The notes beneath the pieces were generated by a model. It was not told the DNA's origin, searched no databases, and worked only from the letters and a program-made list of their open reading frames with translations. Positions 1 through 8,329 of a stretch of 64,000 bases of DNA are shown here, in pieces. Made by a program: the position numbers and the translations under genes. This stretch comes from Stenotrophomonas maltophilia (GTDB lineage Bacteria > Pseudomonadota > Gammaproteobacteria > Xanthomonadales > Xanthomonadaceae). How positions within the stretch are numbered: the stretch's first letter is position 1; the number at the start of each line of letters is the position of its first letter. Where the stretch lies: the NCBI RefSeq assembly GCF_002799155.1, contig NZ_NERD01000002.1, positions 1,178,001 to 1,242,000 of the forward strand, given 5' to 3'.

Positions 1-1
1 G

Positions 2-1132
2 CTGGGCAGCGTGCCGGGTTTCCCGCTGATCGACAACCGCAAGTGGAACGAGGAACTGCTGCCGGAACTGGGCAACAACAATGCGGCGTATCCGAATGCC
101 AACTTCACCAGCGACTACAAGTACGTGGAGGACATCACCAATGCCTACGTCTCCGCGCACTACGCCTGGGACAGGCTGCTGCTGATCGGCGGCCTGCGCT
201 ACGACCACACCCGCTTCGATGCCTACAGCCCATTCAGCGATGATGGCGGCGCTACGTATACCTCCGCCTTCCGCAACACGAGCGGTGGCTACAACAACCT
301 GCTGCCCTCATTGAATGCGACGTTCAAGCTGAGCGAGGACCAGCGCCTGCGCTTCTCCGCCAGCCGCACGCTGGGCCGGCCGACGCCGAGCAACATCGCC
401 CAGGCCACCAGCACCAGCTGTGGCGATGACGAGGAGGGCAGGGGCTTCTGCACCATCAAGCAGGGCAATGCCGATCTGCAGCCGCGCCGTTCCACCAACA
501 TCGACCTGGCGTGGGACCTGTACTTCAACGGCAACAACGGCCTGGTCTCGGTCGCGCTGTTCGACAAGGTGATCAAGGACGACATCTACACCCTGACCAC
601 CTTCGAGAACGTGGGTGATACCCGCTACCGGGTGACCCAGCCGATGAACACCGATGAGTCCAGGCTTCGCGGCGTCGAGTTCGCAGTGGCCAACCGCAAC
701 CTGCAGTGGGGCCGCCAGCGCTTCGACATGTACTTCAATGCCACGCGGCTGGATGGCCAGACCAACTACCGCATCAGTGATGGCACCGAGCGTCGCCTGG
801 ACCGCCTGCTGTACCAGCCGGACTGGTCGCTCAATGGTTCGGTGATCTGGCGCATGCCGTGGAAGAGCGCGCAGCTGCGCCTGTCCGGCACCTACCGCAG
901 CCGGATGCTGGTCGACTTCGGCGATACGCAGTGGCTGGATTCGTACTACGACCCGTACATGACCTTCAACATGGCCTTCAGCCACAAGGTCAGCAGGCAC
1001 GTGACGCTGAAGTACGAGGCCAAGAACCTGTTCAACACCCAGCCGACCTACAGCACTGGCCCCAATGGGCGCTTCCGTACCGAGATCGACGACTACGGCC
1101 GCTTCTTCTACTTCCACATCATCTATAACTGA
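2..1132 (+). CDS. TonB-dependent receptor, C-terminal barrel part (5' end outside window)
   Basis: The frame is open from the window edge, so the plug domain and signal peptide are missing and only about 376 residues are visible. They are rich in alternating aromatic and polar residues typical of outer-membrane beta-strands. The sequence contains the SASRTLGRPTPSNIA stretch and NADLQPRRSTNIDL, which resemble the late barrel of Xanthomonadaceae TonB receptors. The stop codon is followed within 11 bases by the start of a Tat-exported phosphatase, so the two probably form one transcript that releases and imports a phosphorus compound. The substrate cannot be read from sequence. Confidence 0.85.
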   Translation: MGSVPGFPLIDNRKWNEELLPELGNNNAAYPNANFTSDYKYVEDITNAYVSAHYAWDRLLLIGGLRYDHTRFDAYSPFSDDGGATYTSAFRNTSGGYNNLLPSLNATFKLSEDQRLRFSASRTLGRPTPSNIAQATSTSCGDDEEGRGFCTIKQGNADLQPRRSTNIDLAWDLYFNGNNGLVSVALFDKVIKDDIYTLTTFENVGDTRYRVTQPMNTDESRLRGVEFAVANRNLQWGRQRFDMYFNATRLDGQTNYRISDGTERRLDRLLYQPDWSLNGSVIWRMPWKSAQLRLSGTYRSRMLVDFGDTQWLDSYYDPYMTFNMAFSHKVSRHVTLKYEAKNLFNTQPTYSTGPNGRFRTEIDDYGRFFYFHIIYN

Positions 1133-1142
1133 GGACGCAGCC

Positions 1143-2738
1143 GTGGATACGATCAATCGCAGGCGATTCCTGGCCCTGGCTGGGCTGTCCGCCGCCGGCG
1201 CCTGGATGGGTACGGCGCACGCGCTGGCGGCACAGGCCGATGCCACCGCGTTGAACCCGCGCAACCTGCTGGCCTCGCCGCGGTTTGCCAGCTCTCCGTT
1301 CACCCTGGGCGTGGCCTCGGGTGATCCTTCGGCCGATGGCATGGTGCTGTGGACACGGCTGGCGACCGAACCGCTGGTGTTCGGCGGTGGCATGCCGACC
1401 CGGCCGATGGTGGTCGAATGGCAGTTGGCTGCGGACGAGCGTATGCGCAGGGTGGTGCGCCAGGGTTCGGCGATGGCGCATCCCGAGCTGGGCCATGCCG
1501 TGCACGTGGAGCTGGAAGGACTGGCACCGGGCCGACCTTACTGGTATCGCTTCACGGTGGGCGGCCATGCCAGTGCGGTGGGTTGCACGCGCACGCTGCC
1601 CGCAGCCACGACGGCGGTGGATCGGGTGCGCTTCGCGGTAGCGGGCTGCCAACACTACGAAGAGGGCCACTACACCGCGTGGCGGCGCATCGCCGAGGAA
1701 CCGCTGGATTTCGTTTTCCACTATGGTGACTACATCTACGAGGGCGAAAGCCAGCCGGGCCTGCGGAAGATGAACGGACAGCCGTTCACCAACCTGCGCA
1801 ATCATGTCGGGCCGCAGACCTACACGCTGGACGACTACCGCCGCCGCTACGCCCAGTACAAGAGCGATGCCGACCTGCAGGCCGCACATGCGTCTGCACC
1901 GTGGTTCGTCACCTTCGATGACCATGAAGTGGACAACAACTGGGCCGGTGCCGAGGACCAGGACGACACGCCCAGCGAAGTCTTCCTGCTGCGCCGCGTG
2001 CAGGCTTTCCAGGCGTACTACGAGAACATGCCACTGCGACGATCGGCGTTTCCGCGCGATGGCCACATGCAGATGTACCGGCGTGCGCGCTACGGCACGC
2101 TGATGGACCTGCACCTGCTCGACACACGCCAGTACCGCAGCAAGCAGGTGAACATGGCGCTGCGTGAGGAAGTGGAATCACCGGCGCGCAGCATTGTGGG
2201 TGCGAAGCAGGAGCGATGGCTGTTCGACGGCCTGGCCGATGCCACGCCGCGCTGGCACACCATCGCCCACCAGGTGGCACTGGGCAACTACATGCGCGAG
2301 AAGGACGGGGCGGTGCAGTCGTCCGATGACCAGTGGTCGGGTTATCTGGACAGCCGCCGGCGCCTGCTCGACCACATCCAGGAGGTCGGCTTCGGCAACG
2401 TGGTGACCGCCTGTGGCGACGCGCACCGGCATTACGCCAGCGACCTCGTGCAGGACCATCGTGATTCGGGCGTGGTCTCCAGCGAATTCCTCGCCACCTC
2501 GATCAGCTCGGGCGCCGATGGACAGGGCGTGGACGCGTATGCGCAGAATCAGCTGCGGCACAGTCCGCACCTGAAGGCGACCATCGACAAGCGCGGCTAT
2601 GTGCTGTGCGATGTCACCCGCGATGCGTGGATCGGCGACATGAAGACGCTGGATGCCGTGATGCAGCCGAATGGCGCGCTGCAGAGCTGGAAACGCTATG
2701 CGGTGGAACACGGTCGGCCGGGGCTGCAGGAGGCCTGA
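1143..2738 (+). CDS. phoD: Alkaline phosphatase D family protein (PhoD), Tat-exported
   Basis: This is a 531-residue phosphodiesterase/alkaline phosphatase of the PhoD family. I chose the GTG at 1143 because it follows GAGGA by a normal spacing and puts a twin-arginine signal (NRRRFLALA) at the N-terminus. The open frame continues upstream to 1065 into the receptor gene, but that stretch has no family similarity. Metal-site motifs visible are HYGDYIYEG and DDHEVDNNW. PhoD enzymes release phosphate from phosphodiesters in the periplasm or outside the cell. The gene follows a TonB receptor directly and converges with a phospholipase C gene, which fits a phosphate-acquisition block. Confidence 0.92.
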   Translation: MDTINRRRFLALAGLSAAGAWMGTAHALAAQADATALNPRNLLASPRFASSPFTLGVASGDPSADGMVLWTRLATEPLVFGGGMPTRPMVVEWQLAADERMRRVVRQGSAMAHPELGHAVHVELEGLAPGRPYWYRFTVGGHASAVGCTRTLPAATTAVDRVRFAVAGCQHYEEGHYTAWRRIAEEPLDFVFHYGDYIYEGESQPGLRKMNGQPFTNLRNHVGPQTYTLDDYRRRYAQYKSDADLQAAHASAPWFVTFDDHEVDNNWAGAEDQDDTPSEVFLLRRVQAFQAYYENMPLRRSAFPRDGHMQMYRRARYGTLMDLHLLDTRQYRSKQVNMALREEVESPARSIVGAKQERWLFDGLADATPRWHTIAHQVALGNYMREKDGAVQSSDDQWSGYLDSRRRLLDHIQEVGFGNVVTACGDAHRHYASDLVQDHRDSGVVSSEFLATSISSGADGQGVDAYAQNQLRHSPHLKATIDKRGYVLCDVTRDAWIGDMKTLDAVMQPNGALQSWKRYAVEHGRPGLQEA

Positions 2739-2754
2739 TCAGTACAGCCGCACT

Positions 2755-2782
2755 GTAGGGCCGAGCCTGGGCCCGGCTCTAC
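2755..2782 (-). repeat. SMAG-type GTAG palindrome
   Basis: A short imperfect palindrome with GTAG at its minus-strand 5' end and a GAGCC/GGCTC stem sits between the convergent phoD and phospholipase C genes. Its form matches the S. maltophilia SMAG repeat family. It may end both transcripts. Confidence 0.75.
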
Positions 2783-2791
2783 AGAGATCCA

Positions 2792-4912
2792 TCAATCGTG
2801 TTCGAAGCGCAGCGGTTCGCTGCCCATCGCCGGGTCGCTGGTGCCGGGGCGTCCATCCTCGGCCCGGCCTGCCAGGCGCAGCACGCTCTCACCCGCGCTG
2901 ACGCGCAGGTCATACCAGCCGGCGGTAGGCATCGCATCCCACGCCAACGATGTCTCTGCATGTGCGGGCAGTGCCAGCGTCTGCTCGGGCATGTGCCCGG
3001 CATAGGCACCGGCATGCACGCGCACCTGTTGTGCGCTGTCACCCAGGTTGCGCAGGTTCAGCCGCAGCTGGTCGTCCGCACGCTCGACCGCCGCCTGCAC
3101 GGCGGGTGCCTTGGCCGCCCCCTGGAAATGGCGGTGGAAGCCGTTCGGGCCCAGCAGCCACAGGTCGTAGCGACCGTGTGCATCCAGCGGCCAACGCGCC
3201 TGCAGTGGCATGCCCGGCACCAGCGTATAGCGGCGTGGCACCGCATCCAGCCTCAGCCGGTCGTAGACATGCAGCACCGCCGCCGCACCTTCGCAGGACA
3301 ACCTCAGGTCCACGCCCGAGGCGTCGATCGCAGCAATCGATGCCTGCGGCCGGTAGGGCAGGGCGCGCGCTGGGCGTACGCCGCTTTCCTGTTTCGCCGG
3401 CTTCAGTCCGTCAGGCAACGCCGGCACGGTGCGTCCCGGCAGGGCGGCGGCACGTGCGGCCACCGCGCTCACGTCGGGCAGGCCGCGTACGAACGGACGG
3501 GTATCGCGCTGGGCGAAGTCGAAGGCGTTGCTCAGGTCACCGCAGACCGCGCGGCGCCAAGGCGAGATGTCCGGTGCGGCCACGCCGAAGCGGCGTTCGA
3601 TCAGCCGTATGACCGAGGTGTGGTCGTACACCTGCGAATCGACCCAGCCACCGCGGCTCCAGGGCGAAATCACGTACAGCGGCACGCGCGGGCCCAGCCC
3701 ATACGGACGGCCGCGCAGTTCGGCCGCGTCGTACTTTTCGTCGCCCGGGGCCGGATGGTGGTGGTACTCGCCCTCGGTGCTCACCGAGGACGCACCCGCC
3801 CAGCCCCCGCCCACCGGCGAAGGCGGTGCCGGTGGCGGCATGTGGTCGAAGAAGCCGTCGTTCTCGTCGAACATCAGCAGCAGGGCGGTGCGGCTCCACA
3901 CTTCCGGATCGGCAGTCAGCGCATCCAGCACGCGCGCGGTATAGGCCGCGCCCTGGGCCGGGCTGGAGGGGCCGGGATGCTCGCTGCCGGCCGCGTCGGC
4001 GATGATGAAGCTGACCTGTGGCAGGCGTCCGTCGATGACGTCCTGGCGCAGCTGCGCCAGTCCACGCGTGCTGACCCCGCGTGCGCGCAGCTGCGGGTCA
4101 TGACCGGGTGCAGCGCGGTAAGCCTGGCGGAACGCCTCGAAGCCAGCCAGCGGGTTGTCGGTGAAGTTGTCGGCCATGTCCTGGTAGATCTGCCAGGAAA
4201 CGCCTGCCTTCTGCAGGCGTTCGACATAGCTGGTCCAACGGTATGACGCTGGATGCCCGCCATGTTCCGGGAAGTTGTCGTGCGAGTTGGCGATCACCGG
4301 GCCACCAGCGCGCGCGGCGGCATCGTTGTGGCCGGTCCACAGGAACACCCGGTTCGGGTTGGTTCCGGCCTGCATCGCGCAGTGGTAGGCGTCGCAGATG
4401 GTGAAGGCATCGGCCAGGGCGAACTGGAACGGCAGGTCGCTGCGCTGGAAGTAGCCCATCGAGTGGTTCTGCTTGGCCTTCGGCCATTGCCCCATCCGTC
4501 CGTGGTCCCAGGCCCGCTGTGCATCCGGCCAGGTGTGCGGCGTGCCTTCCACCCGCATGTAGCCGAAGTGCGCAGCGGTATCCAGCGGGAACGGTGCGAT
4601 CGCGCGCTTGCCGCTGGCATCGGGTTGCAGCCACAGGCTGCGCGCGCGGCCGCCGGCCTGCAGTGCCTGCGCCGGAGCGACGAAGCGATCGCCGAAACCC
4701 CGTACACCCGGCAGTGTGCCGAAATAGTGGTCGAACGAACGGTTCTCCTGCATGAACACCACGATGTGCTGCAGGTCTTCGAGGCTTCGCGTCTGCGCGG
4801 CGGGGGCGATCGCTGCGGCCCGGGCGATGCTGGGCAGCAGCGGGGAAAGGCCAGCGGCAACGCCGGCCTGCAACAACCGGCGTCGGCCGATATCGGTCAC
4901 GGGCTCACTCAC
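2792..4912 (-). CDS. plcN: Phosphocholine-specific (non-haemolytic type) phospholipase C
   Basis: This 706-residue protein begins with a twin-arginine signal (GRRRLLQAG) and is presumably exported folded by Tat. The phosphoesterase domain carries the family motif QENRSFDHYFG near residue 55. The last 200 or so residues look like the two C-terminal domains usual in bacterial phospholipase C. The GTG start overlaps the stop codon of the upstream TonB receptor as GTGA, so translation is probably coupled. The enzyme would release phosphocholine or similar headgroups, giving phosphorus the paired receptor may help recover. Whether it is haemolytic cannot be decided here. Confidence 0.88.
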   Translation of the reverse strand: MSEPVTDIGRRRLLQAGVAAGLSPLLPSIARAAAIAPAAQTRSLEDLQHIVVFMQENRSFDHYFGTLPGVRGFGDRFVAPAQALQAGGRARSLWLQPDASGKRAIAPFPLDTAAHFGYMRVEGTPHTWPDAQRAWDHGRMGQWPKAKQNHSMGYFQRSDLPFQFALADAFTICDAYHCAMQAGTNPNRVFLWTGHNDAAARAGGPVIANSHDNFPEHGGHPASYRWTSYVERLQKAGVSWQIYQDMADNFTDNPLAGFEAFRQAYRAAPGHDPQLRARGVSTRGLAQLRQDVIDGRLPQVSFIIADAAGSEHPGPSSPAQGAAYTARVLDALTADPEVWSRTALLLMFDENDGFFDHMPPPAPPSPVGGGWAGASSVSTEGEYHHHPAPGDEKYDAAELRGRPYGLGPRVPLYVISPWSRGGWVDSQVYDHTSVIRLIERRFGVAAPDISPWRRAVCGDLSNAFDFAQRDTRPFVRGLPDVSAVAARAAALPGRTVPALPDGLKPAKQESGVRPARALPYRPQASIAAIDASGVDLRLSCEGAAAVLHVYDRLRLDAVPRRYTLVPGMPLQARWPLDAHGRYDLWLLGPNGFHRHFQGAAKAPAVQAAVERADDQLRLNLRNLGDSAQQVRVHAGAYAGHMPEQTLALPAHAETSLAWDAMPTAGWYDLRVSAGESVLRLAGRAEDGRPGTSDPAMGSEPLRFEHD

Positions 4913-7287
4913 AGGTCCACACGGAAGGAGATGCCGACGGTGCGCGGAGCGCCGATGAAGGCGTTGTCGCGACCGTCCACCCCTGCAAGATACCGCTTGT
5001 CGGTCAGATTGCTCACCACCAGGTTGGCGCCCATGCCCTTCAGGCGCGGCGACAGGCCCTGCAGGTCGAAGCCGATGTTGGCGTTGAACACGGTGGCCGA
5101 AGGCAGCTTGTTGACGTTGGCGGCATCGAGGTAGCGCGTGCCCAGGTAGCGACCGGACAGGCCGAAGTTCCAGTTCTCGCCCTGCCAGTCCGCCGACAGC
5201 ACCAGGGTCTGTTCGGGCTGGCCGATCACCTTGGCGCCGTCGACGATGCCCAACTGGGTATCACGTGCGGCGTCGCCACTGCCCAGGTACTTGGAGCGGT
5301 TGTAGGTATAGGCAGCGTTGAGTCGCCAGCCGTTGTCCCAGCCGTAGCCGAAGGCGGCCTCCAGGCCGTTGCTCACCACGCCGCCGAAGTTCTCGTAGAC
5401 GCCGTCGGTCTCGCCCAGGTAGTCGATGCCGCTGACGAAGCCGGCCGGCAGGTAGACGATGCGGTTGTCGAACTTGATGTTGTACAGGGTGACCGAGGCG
5501 GTCAGTGGCCAGCGGCTGATGCGCATGCCTACTTCGATGTTGTCGGCGGTCTCCGGCTCGACGTTGCGGAAGCGCTGCGGGTCGGTCTCGCCGAGAACGC
5601 CGGAGGGAATGGCGGCGAAGTTCTGCGAGAAGCCAGCGAACAGCTCCATGCCTTCCACGCCCGGCGCCCAGGTGAAGCCGGTGGACAGCAGCGGGTCGGA
5701 CTTGGAATCGGATTTGACGTGCTCACTGGCACCGATCACGCGGCGGCGCGACTGGTCGACGAAGAACTGCTTCACGCCCAGGCGTGCACTGAACGGGCCG
5801 AAGCGGGCCACGTCCTCGACGTAGTACATCTGCTCGTCGACCTTGTACTTGTCCTCGAACTGGACCCAGTAGGGCTGGTGGTCGAAGCCGATGTCCTGGC
5901 CGACGTTGAGCAGGCGGTGCCAATCGCGGCGGGCAGAGCGGTCCAGCTTCTCCACCCACAGGCCGCCGCGGATCGTGTTGTCGACCGCACCGAAGGTCTG
6001 CCGCCACTCGACGTCGGCGGTCACGCCCATGCGGTCATTGTCATAGTGGGTGTGGCGATACGACTGCGCGCCCAGCACGTTGCCGGCATAGCAGTTCGGA
6101 TCGTACTCGGCAGTGAAGCCCAGCCGCGGCGTGCAGCTGGCCAGGCGCTGAGCAGCGCTGCCGTCGGGATTGACGAAGAAGATCTGGCCGCGGTTGCTGC
6201 CTCCATACACGGTCTTTCCACCGATGTACTCCGACTCGGGGCGGCCGGCACCGTCATCGCTGACCTGCGCCAGGTACGGTGGCAGCCAGTCGCCACGGCC
6301 TTCCATGCGGTGCCCGTAGGCCGCCACCGAGGCCTTGAAGCCGTTGCCGCCGTCGAAGGCCGCGCGCAGGTAGCCGAAGGTGTTCTCGCGCAGCGCACGC
6401 GAGCCGGAACGGTAGTTCTGGTCCAGGTAGGGAATGCCGGTGAGGGTGCCGACCAGGTTGTCGCGGTCCGGATTGGTGGCGAAGCCCTTCGGCGAGACGC
6501 TGGTGTACTCCGGCTCGTCGGCATCGTTGTAGGACAGGTAGCCGGTCAGCGTCCAGCGATCCAACTCGGTGATGAACTTGCCGGCGATGTGGTCGTTGCT
6601 GGTCTTGCCGCTGCCGTCGATCCAGTCATGCACGCGGGCCGAAGAGGCACTGACCCAGGCGCGCGTATGGCCGCCCAGCAGGCCGGTGTCGTAGCGCACG
6701 TAGTACTTGCGTGCTTCGTTGTCACCGGCACCGACCACGAAGCGCAGGCGGCTGTCCTGCAGCGGATCGCTGGTGAGGAAGTTGAGGGTGCCGCCCAGCG
6801 CTTCGTTCGAGCGCGAGGAAATGTCGGCGGTGCCCTGGCTGACCTCCACCGTTTCCAGATCGAGGGTGTCGATGTAGCGGTTGGCCAGCGAACCGCCGCC
6901 GTAGCCCGAGCCTCCATTGGGCAGGCCGTCGATAGTGGTGCCGATCTGCTGGGTATCGCGGTTGGTGACGAAGCCGCGCATGCTGATCTGCGTGCCCCAC
7001 ACCGACGAACCGGTGGCGTCGGCTTCGCTGACCACCACCCCAGGTACTTCGTTGAGCGCGTCGTTGACGCTGCTCATCACCGTCTGCCGGTTCAGCGTTT
7101 CCGCACGCACCGAGGTCTTGGCGTAGCTGGTGGCCTGGCCGATGACCTGCACCTGGTCGAGGGTACGCGCCTCGCTGCTGCGCGCCTCGGCCGCCGCGCC
7201 CTGCGGTGCTTCGGCCAGGGCGTCCAGTGCGGGGGCGATCAGCAGGGCAAGCAGGGAGACACGGGGAAAGCGCGCGAACGTTCGCAT
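4909..7287 (-). CDS. TonB-dependent outer-membrane receptor paired with phospholipase C
   Basis: This 792-residue receptor starts at an ATG that gives a signal peptide (MRTFARFPRVSLLALL) ending near ALAEA. An open frame runs 74 codons further upstream but is low-complexity Arg/Thr/Pro sequence and is rejected. The plug domain follows, with DALNEVPGVVVSE and ISMRGF, then a long barrel ending in FRVDL. The gene overlaps the phospholipase start by four bases. A PHO-box-like direct repeat lies 50 bases upstream of the start, so induction by phosphate limitation is the likely control. The substrate is unknown; a phosphorus-containing ligand is an inference from context. Confidence 0.88.
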   Translation of the reverse strand: MRTFARFPRVSLLALLIAPALDALAEAPQGAAAEARSSEARTLDQVQVIGQATSYAKTSVRAETLNRQTVMSSVNDALNEVPGVVVSEADATGSSVWGTQISMRGFVTNRDTQQIGTTIDGLPNGGSGYGGGSLANRYIDTLDLETVEVSQGTADISSRSNEALGGTLNFLTSDPLQDSRLRFVVGAGDNEARKYYVRYDTGLLGGHTRAWVSASSARVHDWIDGSGKTSNDHIAGKFITELDRWTLTGYLSYNDADEPEYTSVSPKGFATNPDRDNLVGTLTGIPYLDQNYRSGSRALRENTFGYLRAAFDGGNGFKASVAAYGHRMEGRGDWLPPYLAQVSDDGAGRPESEYIGGKTVYGGSNRGQIFFVNPDGSAAQRLASCTPRLGFTAEYDPNCYAGNVLGAQSYRHTHYDNDRMGVTADVEWRQTFGAVDNTIRGGLWVEKLDRSARRDWHRLLNVGQDIGFDHQPYWVQFEDKYKVDEQMYYVEDVARFGPFSARLGVKQFFVDQSRRRVIGASEHVKSDSKSDPLLSTGFTWAPGVEGMELFAGFSQNFAAIPSGVLGETDPQRFRNVEPETADNIEVGMRISRWPLTASVTLYNIKFDNRIVYLPAGFVSGIDYLGETDGVYENFGGVVSNGLEAAFGYGWDNGWRLNAAYTYNRSKYLGSGDAARDTQLGIVDGAKVIGQPEQTLVLSADWQGENWNFGLSGRYLGTRYLDAANVNKLPSATVFNANIGFDLQGLSPRLKGMGANLVVSNLTDKRYLAGVDGRDNAFIGAPRTVGISFRVDL

Positions 7288-7336
7288 CGAGACCGGACCT
7301 TCAGGGGTGGGAAGCCCCGGAGTGTCAGCAATGCCA

Positions 7337-7354
7337 ATGACATCGGCATGACGT
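7337..7354 (-). promoter_or_regulatory. Candidate PHO box upstream of TonB receptor-plcN
   Basis: On the minus strand the site reads ACGTCAT-GCCG-ATGTCAT, two 7-base direct repeats with a 4-base spacer. The E. coli PhoB consensus is CTGTCAT-N4-CTGTCAT; the repeats match 5/7 and 6/7. GACACT lies ten bases downstream and could serve as a -10 element. The position, 50 bases before the receptor start, suits activation. Confidence 0.6.
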
Positions 7355-7402
7355 GAATATGCAGGAACCGTGTTGTGGGACGGCCCGCACCCGCCACTTG
7401 CT

Positions 7403-8329
7403 TCAGTAGCGCGCGTCCTTGGGTTTCGGGTCGCGCGGCCAGTCCTTGGCCTTGTTGGCGAAGTCCGGCCGCGGCTGGTTGATGAAGTAGCTGGCGATGT
7501 CCACCGCATCCTGGTCGGGCATCACCTGCTGCCCCAGTGGCGGCTCGCGGGTCACCGCCGGCGGCATGTTGTGCTTGACGAAACCGGCCGCTTTGTACAG
7601 GCGCGCCATGCCGGCGCCAATGTTGAAGCTGTGGTGGCCCCACAGCGGCGGGAAAGCGATGTCTCCGCTGGCGTCGCGCCGGCCTTCGCCGTTGTCGCCG
7701 TGGCAGGCAGCACACTGCGCGGCGTACAGTGCCTGGCCACGGATCGGGTCCGGCGTCAGCGTGTTGTTGATCGGCCCTTCGCTGGGAGCAGCCACGCGCG
7801 CGCCGTCCGGCACCGGGCTGCTCAGCCATGCCATGTAATCGAGCATCGCGCGCATCTGTGGCGAGTCCTTCGGCAACGGCTTGCCGTTCATCGAACGCTG
7901 CAGACAACCGTTGATGCGCTCGGTCAGCCCGATGACCTTGCCGGGGCGCGGCATGTAGCGCGGATAGGCACCACCACCGGTATTGAAGTAGTGGTTGCCG
8001 AAGGGCCTCTTGCCCTCGGCCATGTGGCATGAGTTGCAGTTCAGATCGTTGCCGACGTTGTCCGGCAGCAGGCGCGCGGTTTCGTTGAGGATGCGGCGGC
8101 CGAGCATCACCGATTCGGCATTGCCCAGCCCGGCGATCTCCTCGGCGCTGGGTGCGTGGTAGTGCCCGACCACCTTGCCCTGCGCATCGAGGATATCGAT
8201 CGTGCTGGCTACGGCAGCATCCAGGTCCGGGTACAGGTGACGGTAGGCGAGGGCGCTGGCACCGGCCAGCAGCACCACGGTGATCGCACTACCGATCAGC
8301 AGGCGGGAACGTTTGCGCGAACGCTTCAT
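7403..8329 (-). CDS. TsdA-like diheme cytochrome c (thiosulfate dehydrogenase family)
   Basis: The protein has 308 residues, with one N-terminal membrane helix (about residues 11-29) that may act as a signal or anchor. It has two c-type heme sites, CNSCH (98-102) and CAACH (206-210). Between them lies RINGCLQRSMNG, with Cys142 at the place where TsdA enzymes have the unusual axial Cys ligand of the catalytic heme. That supports thiosulfate dehydrogenase/tetrathionate reductase ancestry rather than a plain electron carrier. The start codon overlaps the upstream cytochrome stop as ATGA. The actual substrate is not proven, so no symbol is assigned. Confidence 0.8.
   Translation of the reverse strand: MKRSRKRSRLLIGSAITVVLLAGASALAYRHLYPDLDAAVASTIDILDAQGKVVGHYHAPSAEEIAGLGNAESVMLGRRILNETARLLPDNVGNDLNCNSCHMAEGKRPFGNHYFNTGGGAYPRYMPRPGKVIGLTERINGCLQRSMNGKPLPKDSPQMRAMLDYMAWLSSPVPDGARVAAPSEGPINNTLTPDPIRGQALYAAQCAACHGDNGEGRRDASGDIAFPPLWGHHSFNIGAGMARLYKAAGFVKHNMPPAVTREPPLGQQVMPDQDAVDIASYFINQPRPDFANKAKDWPRDPKPKDARY

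Noticed and set aside
7288..7509. N-terminal extension of the TonB receptor
   Set aside because: The 74 extra residues are Arg/Thr/Pro-rich, cross the PHO-box-like site, and precede a clean signal peptide start.
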